Below, in pieces: positions 31,049 through 41,346 of a stretch of 64,000 nucleotides of DNA (position 1 is its first letter; each line of letters opens with the position of its first letter). The stretch is taken from contig QVOM02000073.1 in assembly GCA_003586115.2 (NCBI GenBank), positions 34,187,607-34,251,606 of the forward strand, given 5' to 3'. This stretch comes from Salvator merianae (Eukaryota; Chordata; Lepidosauria; Squamata; Teiidae). The translations under genes and the position numbers were made by a program. The notes beneath the pieces are model-generated. The model was not told the DNA's origin and searched no databases. It worked only from the letters and a program-made list of their open reading frames with translations.

Positions 31049-31330
31049 AGTTTCTGCACACTGCGTGAGGGTGGCCATTGTGGTCTTGGTCTGGGTAGAG
31101 GCAGGTAGCCTGTACCAAGGGCTCTCTGTATTGCCATGGTGCCACCTGATCCAACTTCAAATGTTCTCAGCCTTTGAAGTTGTGGTCCAGGGCCATTTTC
31201 ACAGGGTGCTCAGAGACAGTCTATTTTCAGGTCCGTTTCTGGGAGCTTGTCAAAATGGTGCTGGGTTTCATGTACTAGTGGGCTTCATGTACTCCATTTA
31301 CAGTGGATGACTGGTCTGGTCTACCCCCAG
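31049..31330. repeat. Family P-related repeat
   Basis: Starts TTTCTGCACACTGCGTGAGG and carries CCTTTGAAGTTGTGGTCCAG and GGGAGCTTGTCAAAATGG, words shared with 35.3 and 60.2 kb. It is probably cut off by the CR1/L3 fragment that follows. Confidence 0.4.
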
Positions 31331-31374
31331 GAACACTTGGGAGATGAATTTGAAGCAGTTTTCATGGAGGTTTT

Positions 31375-31690
31375 CATGGCCCATCTAGTCCAGCATTCTG
31401 TTTCACACAGTGGCCCATCAATTGCTTTTGAGCATTCTCAAGCAGAAGAAAAAGGGAAAACTTTCACCCTGCTCTTGACTCCCAGCAAATAGCATTTAGA
31501 GGCATTCTGCCTGTCTCTCCCCTTGGAGGCAGTACCTGAGCATCCATTCTAGTAGCCATTGATACACCTGATCTCCATGAATCTGTCCAATTCCTTCTTA
31601 AAGCTATCTAGGCTGATTGCTGTCACCACCCTCTGGGTGAAAAAATACTTTACCTTGTCAGTCCTAACTCTTATCTCTTTTTGGGAAATA
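31375..31690 (-). repeat. CR1/L3-type LINE 3' fragment
   Basis: TGGCCCATCTAGTCCAGCAT and TCTGTTTCACACAGTGGCCC at the left is the inverted 3' end of a common reptilian LINE. The minus strand further right encodes FFTQRVVTAIS, then LDSFKKELDRFMEI, the same motif as at 35.9 kb. A CT-rich run follows later, at about 31925-31955. Confidence 0.75.
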
Positions 31691-32514
31691 CTGAGCTAAA
31701 ATGAGGAGTTCAAAAGTTTCACTTGTCCTCTATTACATTTTCCCACTTTTTTTTTTAAAATGGATCTTACCGAAGGAAGCTGCTTGTTGTTTTAAGATTC
31801 ACCTGCCAGCCTCAGTTTAACCCTCCTGAGGCTATCACTGACATTTTGGGGAATCTATAATCTCCTTTGATGACCTTTTCCTCCTCCCACTTCTTGCAAA
31901 ACACTTTAAACTTTCTCTAGGTTCTCTCTCTCTCTCTCATTCTCTCTCTCTCTCTGTAGTCCTTGTCTCCCCTTCCTATTCCTTCGTCCGATTACTTTGG
32001 AACTCCCACCCATCATGCACTTTCCCCCCTTATTAGGGCTTTCCTGACACTTTATCCATCTTTTCATTGCTCTAGAACTATGAAGAACTATGAACTGTTT
32101 CAGGCTTCCTGAAATCTAAGGTGCACATGTTTGTGTAGGTAGCCTTCTTTCATTAAAATCATGAACACTGGAATGAAGAATTTTTTTCCTCTCTCTCCTT
32201 TTGTGGACAGACTGCTGAAGAAGTTATGTATGTGCTGCTTGTCTTCAAGGCTTTGGAAGATTTCGAAGATTTTTTAAATTTTCTGATTTTGATCATGATT
32301 TTTAAGCTTTAGATGAAGTATATATTTTACCACATAATACTTCTTAAATACATGCCACAAGAGCTTCTCTGCATGGCATTCCCATCCTCTCCTCTGTAGT
32401 ATTCCCATAAGGCATCAAAACACCTAAGCTTTGGCTTAGGTAACCCTCCAGACTGGAATGAAGAATTAGAACAGGCCAGACCCTTCAAAGTTTTACATTC
32501 TGAAAATTCAAACT
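31691..32514. other. No gene; (CT)n at about 31925-31955
   Basis: Unassigned, with a CTCTCTCTCTCTCATTCTCT microsatellite. Confidence 0.4.
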
Positions 32515-32930
32515 AGGTAGGCAAGTTCCACATGGAAACTGCGTGCTGAGAGCACGCCCTGAGCCCTTAGTGCTCATTAGAGGGTTCTCTCAGCAGTTTT
32601 CCTGGGTCACTGTGTTAGGATCTACCTGATTCAGCATTTGTTTTCAGAGAGCACAGGAAAATGGCGACTTCTGTGGCCAGTTCCTGTGTTTTCCAAAGAA
32701 CTCGGCAATGTTCTCCTTGCATGGAGCTGTGGCAGGAGTGTGAACAGGATGTTTCAGCCAACAAAGATCACTTTAAAAACTATCTTCATTTGCAACATTC
32801 ATCCACATTTGAATTTCTTTTCTATTTTTGATGTATTGTTAGTAGATAGTTTGGGACCAAGAGGGCAGGTGGATTCATTTTCCCAAAATGGACACAGGGC
32901 TCTCCTCTCCCAAGGGCTGTGATGATGATG
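32515..32930. repeat. Hairpin repeat related to 63.1-63.5 kb
   Basis: GCACAGGAAAATGGCGACTT with GGCCAGTTCCTGTGTTTTCC forms an imperfect hairpin near 32650-32695. The same motif is at 63340-63382, followed in both by an AAGATCAC word. No clean terminal repeat is seen. A 94-codon frame here is not supported. Confidence 0.45.
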
Positions 32931-33978
32931 TCTTCTATATTGCACACAATAATTAGTAACTGTAATATATTAGCTTTAATAACATTTTTTTAGTAAATCA
33001 TGTAACTGATCTGGATTTTTTAATTATAAGACTCTGTTTATTCATTGATTGGGTGCCGCGAAGCTAGAATTATATTTAAAGCCACAAAAAATAAATTCAT
33101 AATATATATTTGGAATATCTTCTTATTGCCTGATGTTAGTCTTTGGTCATTCTTTCATGTACAGTACCACAGAATCGGGGATTCTTTATTCAGGCTTTTT
33201 AGGGGCCTATGACATTGGATATTGAAGTGTTTATAGATTTACTTCAGTGGTATTTCTAAGGTGACAGTTTTTGCAGATGCCAATGCAGACAAGGCAGCTG
33301 TTTTTGTTCTTATTTTTAGACTCTCTGTAGTTGTTTACTGACATAAGCCAAACACTTGAAAGAAAGCGTAAAGGTATCATATTCTGTATTCAGATCTCTC
33401 TCCTTCTCTTCCTCAATGCAGTTTTCAGTCTCCCCATTTTTAAGGTCTGCATGAAATTAATTTTGCTTGCAGTCTGCATGTTGTCGTCTCTTTTTTTTCC
33501 CCTTCAAACAAAGCAGTAGGCTACTTGTTCCTCTGGCAGGCAGCCAGAAATAACAACCAATACAATCTAATCAGCTCTGTAGGGCAAAGATACCAGCAAG
33601 TGGAACTAGAGAATCAGATAAGTAATAGAAACATAATTCCCCACTTGTCTTTCAACCAGAGATAAAGGCCTTGCTTCCCTCATGCTCAGACTGGACATAT
33701 ACCACACAGGCAGTGACAATTCCTGGTACGCAAAACATGGACAGTATAAATATAGTTGAAGTACTTCAGGTGTCACTGGTTAGATCTACAGCTAAAAATC
33801 ACATTTGTCTTGAAAAAAAATGGATGCACTATATGAAAGAAGAGAGCTATTTGATCTGATAAGCAAATACTGTGTTGCAGAGACAATAAAGCTTGTCAAT
33901 GGTTTTTTTTTTTTATCTTTAACCATTGGTTTACAAAGCAAGAAGTGGAATGGGATTGTGATCAAAACAGTGTTAGCC
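32931..33978. other. No gene or recognised repeat seen
   Basis: AT-rich, with a T-run near 33904. Short frames (62-68 codons) only. Confidence 0.4.
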
Positions 33979-34290
33979 TTTATTTATTTATTTGCATTTT
34001 TATCCCCCTATACCAGAAGGTCTTAGGGCAGTTTACAGCAATAAAACAAAATATAAATTGAACATACCCAAAACAATTATCTTTCTCAAACAATGGATGC
34101 TGAAGCTCTATAGGGCACCTTAAACGTGGGCCTCAGGGCAGCTATTGTCCAATCTAGTTGCCCTAAGGCCCTGGTTAAAGCCACAATTGCTACATAGCGG
34201 AGACATAGCCAAAGTTTGATGGTCGTATCTCCTGCTTAAAACGTCAGTCTTGTCATTATCAGGGCTCAGGCATCATCTCAGTAAATAAAA
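33979..34290 (-). repeat. L2-type LINE 3' end, inverted
   Basis: TTTATTTATTTATTTGCATT then TTTATCCCCCTATACCAGAA and GGTCTTAGGGCAGTTTACAG: the reverse of the tail at 34384-34490. The part to the right (GGCACCTTAAACGTGGGCCT) is probably more of the same element. Confidence 0.65.
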
Positions 34291-34383
34291 ATACATTTTA
34301 TTTGTAAGGTTTTCAGTGTACTCAAAAAGTGAATTTCTTTGTTTAGGTTGCCTTTGCACACTTCACCCAGGATGATATTTTGT

Positions 34384-34490
34384 TGTTGTTGCTGCTGTTG
34401 TTTTAATTGTTGTAACCCACTCTGTGACCTTCAGGTATAGGGTGGGATAAAAATGCAAATAAATAAAATAAATAAATAAATAAATAATAT
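34384..34490 (+). repeat. L2-type LINE 3' end, forward
   Basis: TTGTAACCCACTCTGTGACC, then TTCAGGTATAGGGTGGGATA and AAAATGCAAATAAATAAAA. It is complementary to the tail at 33979, so the pair forms an inverted repeat with about 300 bp between arms. Confidence 0.7.
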
Positions 34491-35085
34491 AATCATAACA
34501 AATATAGTGGTTAAAAATAGTAATTAAAAGAATCAGTTCAAAAGGAAACACACATGCCAAAAGTGTAGAACATGAGCAGAGTTCTTTAAAAACCGAAATC
34601 TTAGATGAAAATGTATGTCTTAATCGGGCATCAGAAGATGTATAAAGTTGCTGCCTGGCAAATCTGAAAAGGCAGCAGGTCGCCAGCAGCACTTAAAGTG
34701 TGAATGGCCCTGCCAAAATAGGCCAGATTACCATAGCAACATGTGAAGCAACATCCGGTGCTGCACAAGAGGGTGTGAACGCTGGCAAGTTGGAGTAATC
34801 CAGCCACTCCTAGTGAGTTCATGGTCTGCCTTTTAGCAGTCTATGAATGTATCATTTAGGGAAAGCTTGCAGCAACTTCTAATGAGTTACTGTGCCTCCC
34901 TGTGCAGATGGAGCAAACCAGGCAGCAGCCTGGATCGTTTCACTGTACAAGTATGGAAGTGGCCACTGCTTCTAACATTTACCTTGGCATTCCAAACTAC
35001 AGTAGTCTTTAGAAAAGTTTTCTGTAAGTCTTTGGTCATTTGCACACTTACCTTTAGAGTGGATAGGAAAGGGGTCCAGGAGCTT
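34491..35085. other. No gene; possible P end
   Basis: TTTGCACACTTACCTTTAGA at 35040-35059 resembles an inverted P-long end (TTTCTGCACTTACCTCTG). The rest is unassigned. Minus-strand frames of 63 and 109 codons are unsupported. Confidence 0.35.
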
Positions 35086-35528
35086 GCCTTCTACGTGCTA
35101 ATGTGGGACAGAGGAGGTCCCAGCCCTGCCTTGTATGCTTCATCCACACTAGAGTAGACAAAGTGAAACATTGGCACCCTATCCCAGTATACTGGAAGAC
35201 CTAGACAGTGAGGTTTGCAACCAGATCAGTGAGTGTACAGGTGGCCCTTCTTGACTGCACACCAGGAAATGCCACTGAAAACAGTGCTAGAAATTGGTGC
35301 AAGTCAAAAGGGTGGCGGCCAGAAACTTCAAAAGTCAGGACGTTTTGTTCCTGGCCTTTGAAGTTGGGGAACCGATTTTGAGGACTGGGACCAGCTTTCA
35401 CAGCCAGTGCACAGGCCTGGGCAGCCCCCTTATCCTATTCCAGCATGGGGTGGGTCACTTATCCCAGAACTAAGGGTCCTGCTTCTATTCTGGGATAGTA
35501 GGGTGTGCATGTATGTATGGAAATGGCC
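35086..35528 (+). mobile_element. Compound-hairpin element, family P-long copy 2
   Basis: Left end GCCTTCTACGTGCTAATGTG, then GGAGGTCCCAGCCCTGCC and ATGCTTCATCCACACTAGAG. Then TTGGCACCCTATCCCAGTAT ACTGG and hairpin 1 GAAGACCTAGACAGTGAGGT. A central segment is built on GTCAGGACGTTTTGTTCCTG with CCTTTGAAG. The end module is TTATCCTATTCCAGCATGG, and it closes with GTATGTATGGAAATGGCC. Hairpin 2 is missing, so this copy lacks the middle. Confidence 0.65.
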
Positions 35529-35589
35529 TTTGATTTCTTCCACTTAATTCCATATAATTCTGCATTGAAAACATCAATGTTCTTCTACT

Positions 35590-35650
35590 TGGCCTTCTTG
35601 TTGTTAGGGCCATCAACTCTGGGTTGACTCCTGGAGATTGGACACAGACT
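35590..35650. repeat. Possible SINE/LINE scrap
   Basis: TTGTTGTTAGGGCCATCAAC followed by TCTGGGTTGACTCCTGGAG resembles the start of a squamate SINE/LINE 3' module (TGTTGTTAGGTGCGAAGTCG). Too short for a firm call. Confidence 0.25.
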
Positions 35651-35824
35651 GTTTTGTTTTGCTTCATTGCTTTGTTTTGCAGATAACAGAACTCATTTGC
35701 CATTATATCCTTCTGGGAGGAAAGCTCATGATCAAATCTGTGCCCCCATGATCAACATCCATTACCTTAGCTCCTTCTAGAAGGCAAAGAACAAAAGAAC
35801 AAAGAAGAAAAGAAGCAAGAGCAG

Positions 35825-36255
35825 GTGGATACAGAAAAAATATGTTCTGTATTGTGCAGCACTAGACCCAGAGGGCACTCTACAAAGCTGATGGACAGGA
35901 GAGTTAGAACCGACAAGGGGAAGTATTTTTTCACCCAGATGGTTATTAGTCTATGGCATTTTCTACCAGAAGAGGTTGTGATAGCAACCAGCCAGGATAG
36001 CTTTAAGAAAGGGTTAGACAAATTCAAGGAGCGAAAGTGTATCAAAGAATATTAGAAGTGATGCTGAGGTGCCATTTCCACATTGGAGAGACAGGAAGGA
36101 TGCCTCTAAAGGTCATTTACAGGGGACTGAGAACAGGTGAAGGTTTTGCCTTTATCTTGTGCTTGAGAATGCCCAGAAGCCATTGGTGGGCCACTGTCTG
36201 AGATGGAATGCTGGACTAGATGGGCTGTGATGTGATCCAGCAGGGCTCCAAAGCA
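35825..36255 (+). pseudogene. CR1/L3-type LINE C-terminus and 3' end
   Basis: The plus strand is open for 76 codons from 35825 and carries DRRVRTDKGKYFFTQ, then WHFLPEEVV and QDSFKKGLDKFKERKCIKEY, the usual last coding block of CR1/L3-like elements. The 3' UTR follows, ending GGACTAGATGGGCTGTGATG and TGATCCAGCAGGGCTC. The 5' part is missing. Confidence 0.8.
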
Positions 36256-36837
36256 AGCTAAATAATTATAATAATGGTGGTGGTGATGACTATGGTTGCA
36301 TCACATGGGCTTTGGATGCCTCCCCCAATGACATAAGAAATAACTATCCAATGACTGTCCACAGATCTGGACACCACTGGGCTGTGCTGGCACAGATGCC
36401 TGATTCAATGCAACCCCTCAGCCACTGCTACATCCTACATGAATTGCCCCTATTTTAATCCTAGTTAAAATACTTCTCTGGTGACTATGGCAGTGCAAGT
36501 CACCTCTGGGTGGTTGAATGATTGCTGTCTGGACCCATTTTGGACCCATGTATTCACCAGGAGCTGGACTTGTCTCGATAGCATCTTATTTACATTATGC
36601 AACAGAACAAAACAGTCTCTGTCATTAAGTTCACAACATAAGAGTAAAGTGAGAAAAGAAAAAAGGTGATGGAAAAATGAAAAAAAATCAAACTTGGATA
36701 CTAGTCACCAGTGGTCACTAATTCAAGTTAAGATGTCAAATAGCTTTGGTTCATGTGGCTGACAGTGGAAGAAGAGCAATTCATTTTGCAGCATTGGAGT
36801 TGCCAAATGGCAGTAAAACAGGCTCAGAAAGCCAAGT
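36256..36837. other. No gene or recognised repeat seen
   Basis: Unassigned. A 62-codon frame at 36481 is unsupported. Confidence 0.35.
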
Positions 36838-36845
36838 CTGCTGAC

Positions 36846-37121
36846 TAGCAACAGCCCATGGCTTTAAGGGCGGGTATTTGTAACCTGTAGGAAATGGGCA
36901 ATCGCTGTCTGGGAGCCCTCTGGGTCTCCGTCCTGTTGCAGCAGGCCACTGCAAGGATGACTGTTCATGGAGCCTCTGGGTCTCTGCACTGTCACAGCAG
37001 GCCATTGCAAGACCCGCCCAGTGGCCTGCTGCGATAGTACAGAGGCCCAGAGGCCCCACAAACAGCGATCGCGCACTTCCCGTGGGTTACAAACACCTGC
37101 CCTTAAAGCCACAGACTGCTG
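36846..37121. mobile_element. hAT foldback MITE, family C copy 2 (276 bp)
   Basis: Arms: TAGCAACAGCCCATGGCTTT at the left and AAAGCCACAGACTGCTG at the right, continuing AAGGGCGGGTATTTGTAACC against GGTTACAAACACCTGCCCTT. CTGCTGAC stands on both sides (36838-36845, 37122-37129). The right flank lies in a CTG run, so the exact edge could slip by three bases. The shared GCTTTAAGGGnGGGT arm links it to 1250-1441. Minus-strand frames of 82 and 92 codons are not genes. Confidence 0.8.
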
Positions 37122-37129
37122 CTGCTGAC

Positions 37130-38109
37130 ATCAAAACCTTATATTGAATTACCACCTAACCCTTCCAGCAGCACAAGTGACCCTAATATGCCATGCCTTC
37201 ATCTTCTGTAGCATGATAGAATGGCAGGTAATGATAACAGGTATCAAAAAGACATCCTCTTTCTATGCCCCAAAAAACCAGTTCACTTCATCTCGTGTTA
37301 AACACATTTGAGGGAAGCGCTGAATACAGAACAGGTGACTGTCTCCAAATTGAAAATATGAAAAATATGAGCCCGGTGTGGTGGCATTTGAGAGGAACAG
37401 GCAGCATATTTTCACACGTCTTGTGATTATTACCTTACTGTCTAACTTTATAGATTTGTGATGTTTGTAAGAACTCGCACGTCTTCCCCAATGTACCTGA
37501 AATGTGACCTTTTGTTGCAGCTTTCACTCTTGTTTGTATGCTGGTTTGTTCCCATAACTGAGTGCAATGGCAACAAATAGACTGTACTGTGTTGCTGAAT
37601 GATTATGAAAGAAAAACAAAAACAGGACAGCATGAAATAGAAGTAATATGAAGCATCTCCTCTCAGGCAGTACAAGACCCTGCAGAAACTTGTTCATTTC
37701 AAATTTCCTATCGCAGGAATAGCTGCGGAATGTATTGTAGGAGTTGATATTGGCAGTAATAAGAGAAATTCATAAGACCGCCTTAAACAAGCTCTATATA
37801 TTCAGTGAAGGAAACATAAAATAGTCCTTCTTAATAACCAGAATACTTAACGAGAATAATAAAGAACTGCTTAAATAATAGATTCAAACTAAGATTGCCT
37901 TTCATAATGAGAAACACTGAAGAGATAATGCTTTAACCAATTCAATTCAATCCCATTTATTTATTTATATAAGACATTTTTTTATAATGTTTTCCATTTT
38001 AAAAAAATTACTTTTTAGAAGGACTGGGATGAACAGTGTCTGTAAGGGATATCCTTTCATGCTTCCCCCCCCTCCCCCGGTTTTCAGAGTGGTAAAATCC
38101 ACTTTCATA
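37130..38109. other. No gene or recognised repeat seen
   Basis: AT-rich, unassigned. A 75-codon minus-strand frame at 37448 is hydrophobic but T-rich and unsupported. Confidence 0.35.
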
Positions 38110-38640
38110 TAGGCAGGATCCACATAGCCCCTTTATTGCACCTTGAAAGTACCATGAGGGCTTAGTGCCTGCCCAATACTGCCTCCTTGTTGTGCATCAA
38201 TGCATGGGAAGAGTGTGACATTCGTACAGACACCTCGCTCTTCTTTCGCCATGCAGACACAAGCAGTGCTACAGCACTTTAATTGCAGAGTGAGTAGAAG
38301 AGCTCTCGGAGCTATTTGTTCTGCTCTACCCTTGTGGTAGCAGCACGCTGCTCGGGGAGACTTACTGGTCCCCTCAGCATCTTTCCTTGTATTTGAACTC
38401 AGGAAATGGTCCATGAGACTATTCTGTGGGTTTGAAAAAAAAAAATCCGGCCATCAGTAACAAAGCTGGAGACTTCCTCACTTGGATTCTGATGATGGGA
38501 CGAGGGCTTCTGCCTCTCTCGCCTGACATGATCAAAGCCAGGGTATCCCCAGTTTCAGACTTAACAGGAAGTACAGCAGTGGTGCTCAGACAACATGCCA
38601 CCTCTTTGTGAATAGTACTAATGCAGTGCTATTAATTTGG
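38110..38640 (+). repeat. Dispersed repeat, family F4 copy 2
   Basis: Parallel to 6720-7260: ATAGCCCCTTTATTGCACCT, GAAGAGCTCTCGGAGCTATT, TGCTCTACCCTTGTGG, TGGTCCCCTCAGCATC, TATTTGAACTCAGGAAATGG and AACAAAGCTGGAGACTTCC appear in the same order. Frames inside (60-93 codons) are not genes. Confidence 0.6.
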
Positions 38641-39430
38641 AAGGAAGGAGCCAGAATGCTTAAAGCACTCCATTCCCTGTGGGACTCCTACCATAGTTTG
38701 GATTGGAGCTAAAGTTAAGAATATTGAGAACTTCCAGATGAAATACCCACCCACCCACTTGCCACCCATAATTAAGTAACTTTCCCTAATCTGTCATCAC
38801 TAAACATTTGTCATTCCCTCATCCCTAATTCATCATTAACTGTAAGTTATTTGGGAAGAACTGAATTACTCATGACATTCCATATGAATTCTGTTTGTAA
38901 AATAGCTGCTGCTGTTATTTTTTTTTTTTCTTACACACTGTGGCATATTCCTTAATAGTTAGCCCCACCTGGTGTATAATCTTCCTTTAAGAAATCTACC
39001 TGGTGATCACTTTTATTACATGGAAAATGCAAGTGTTTCTGCATCATTTTTTCATGGAGCATTTGTAATGAAAAATGATTAAAAGCTACCCAGAATTCAA
39101 ATTTACCTCTTGACATGCACTGTTAAGATAGTGTGTAGTTTCCATATGGCTTTTGGATATAGGTCTACGGGCAGGGAAAAAGATATACTCCCACCCCCCC
39201 GGCTTAGGTTCTGCGTGCCTTTATACATGAAGATAGTAAGACTTCCTAACACACTCCTGTTCCCTACTGGGATTTCCCTTCTACTTATATTTAGCTGGAC
39301 TTGCTCCCCTGTAGACCATAACCAGATGCTTATCTGTATGACTTTAAGACAGGCTTATACATCTTAATAAATTCCTTTGACTTAAAGATCTACGGAGAGC
39401 TTCCTTTCTAAGTGCCACACTCCTGTCTTC
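38641..39430. other. No gene or recognised repeat seen
   Basis: Unassigned, with a T-run near 38919-38930. Confidence 0.35.
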
Positions 39431-39531
39431 GGATGCATTTATGTGTAGCAAAAATGGGCTTAAAAGCACCTTAGAGACGGTAACATTTGGCACTTGGTCC
39501 TCATCCCATCTCTAGTCCACCTTTCTTAGCC
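39431..39531. repeat. MITE family M9 fragment
   Basis: GGATGCATTTATGTGTAGCA, GCACCTTAGAGACGG, then CTCATCCCATCTCTAGTCCA and CCTTTCTTAGCC follow one arm of the element at 58634-58876. The other arm is missing. Confidence 0.6.
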
Positions 39532-40192
39532 TGCGGGCCTAGCTACATTTGAAATACATGACACATCCATTTTGTTATTGTTTATCTTCATTTCATGTTT
39601 CTGGGGACTACTTTATTCCCATTCTACCTGCACGTTCTCCTTCTCATAGTAATTTATATGCTTGTGTTTGTTAGCATTTCTGCATTTGCCTAGCTACCTA
39701 GGTTTTCTGAGGAAGGATCAGATATTGTTTCCTCTTTTTTTTTTTTTTTCAAATGTCCAGTCACTGCATTAAAGAACAGTTTGACAATTGTAGCTGCCAA
39801 AAAAAATGCAGTTTTATTTGTAGCTCCCTTGCCAATTATATTAAAAAAGTATTGTAAGCATTGCCCACAATTCCTATATTTCTCTTTTGCCCAGTCATTT
39901 TTTTGATTGGCTCTGCACTTTATCTTTCACACATCCCTGCTTTGTTTGAGCAAAGTGGCAGGTTCGTTATTAGGTTGTTCTTTTATTTTGTTTTTTACAC
40001 TGAAACTCCTACCACTCTATTAGCTATTGCACTTTTGAACTTCTCCACAAAATTGCACATAAGATAATTGCCACACAGTGTTCCAGGACACAATAACCAA
40101 TCAACAAGTGGGACAGAGTTGAGTGCTGTGCATCTGTGCGAAGGGACAGGGCTACCCATTGCTGGTTCAGGATGAATGTGCTTACAATATGT
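39532..40192. other. No gene; long T-run
   Basis: A T-run at about 39737-39749. Otherwise unassigned AT-rich DNA. Confidence 0.35.
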
Positions 40193-40585
40193 GCCTTTCT
40201 GCTCTTTCCATGCCATGATCTGGATCACTAGATCTGGATCACTAGGTCTGGACCACTGAGGTCTGTTGGTTCAGATCATGGTATGGCATGGTCTGCACCA
40301 GCACCATCTGCATGATGATGCTGGTTCAAACAAGATCCACCCCAGCCCTTAAGCTCACACAAGTTTCAAGATGGCCTCCGAGGGCTCCAAAGGGCCAGGA
40401 ACAAAAGTTCCTAACTTTGGAGCCAGTGAGTCCCCTGATAGTCTGGAAAATGAAAGTGTGTCTTCTGTATGCCTCCATGTTCTGGACCAGCCAAAGTTGG
40501 TTTGCTAGTAGTTCTCAATGTTGAGGACTAATGCGAAGACCATGAGGGATCTGTTTCTGGAACAGAGGTAAGTGCAGAAAAGCCC
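40193..40585 (+). mobile_element. Compound-hairpin element, family P-long variant
   Basis: Starts GCCTTTCTGCTCTTTCC and ends GAGGTAAGTGCAGAAAAGCC. The central hairpin CCAAAGGGCCAGGAACAAAA with GTTCCTAACTTTGG (40388-40418) is the clearest in the family. A later hairpin is AGTTCTCAATGTTGAGGACT. The left third differs from the other copies (GATCTGGATCACTAGATCTG and an inverted partner GGTTCAGATCATGG), so this is a chimera or subfamily. Confidence 0.6.
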
Positions 40586-41060
40586 TATGACAGTGAAAAC
40601 CTGGTATTGATCTGTAATAAACTTCATCCTACATGGACACATTCAGACACACAGACATGCAACTGAATTATATGTATATGTACAGAAGCTGCATTCTGGT
40701 GAAAAGTTGTTTTGCTGTAACAGCACTAAGTCTGAAATAAAGATGGGTGGCTGTGGCCCACTCAGATGTCTGACTTCCATGTACCTGTTCTCCAGATTGC
40801 AAAGATGTATGTTTTTGAGCACATTTATGCCTAAATATAGAGTTGGTCAAACTCTGGCCCTTAGAATGTTCTTCAGCTGCTGCTCTCGTGTGCCTCAACA
40901 AGTCCGAGCAACGACAAGGAATGACTTGCGTTCTAAACCGGCAGCATCTGAAAGGAGCCTCGGTCAGGCCTGGCACAGAATCCCGCATCAGTGGAACCAG
41001 TGAGACACCGGGAGGGGGGCAAAGCTCCAATGGAAAACTCACCTTTGATCTCTCTCTCAA
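40586..41060. other. No gene; unassigned
   Basis: A 130-codon minus-strand frame and a 98-codon plus-strand frame overlap at 40668-41060. Neither shows a domain, and a plus-strand 78-codon frame overlaps both. Coding is unsupported. Confidence 0.35.
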
Positions 41061-41068
41061 CTACACTT

Positions 41069-41338
41069 TAAAGATATGAAAAATTCAGTTTGGATTCAAG
41101 CTGGTGCTTGAAGTGTTTGATCAGACAGGTTGAACCACCTGGTTCAGTCTGACCTCTATTTAGCCCTTTAAAGTGTATTTTATTGTATTTTTTGTTTGTT
41201 TTTTAATGAACACACTGTTCATGAACTGTTCAAGGTTCAATTTTGTTCGACCTGGCTCTAGATCAAACTGAACTTAATGAGGTTCAGTTCTGTTTGATTT
41301 GAACAAAATCAATGAATTTTAGTTCATGAACATCTCTA
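41069..41338. mobile_element. hAT-like MITE, family D copy 1 (decayed)
   Basis: The right end TTCATGAACATCTCTA corresponds to the inverted TAGAGATGTG end of 51917-52170, and a decayed left end TAAAGATATG fits six of eight bases. The body is rich in GTTCAA and TTGAAC words. Flanks CTACACTT (41061-41068) and CTACATGC (41339-41346) agree at five of eight positions. The call rests mainly on the right end and composition. Confidence 0.5.
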
Positions 41339-41346
41339 CTACATGC

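Noticed and set aside
33979..34490. A single large palindromic transposon
   Set aside because: The two arms are ordinary L2 3' tails in opposite orientation, and the sequence between them is unrelated to a MITE.
40668..41060. 130-codon minus-strand frame with some Cys residues
   Set aside because: No domain pattern, overlapped by plus-strand frames, and no splice signals or homologue visible.
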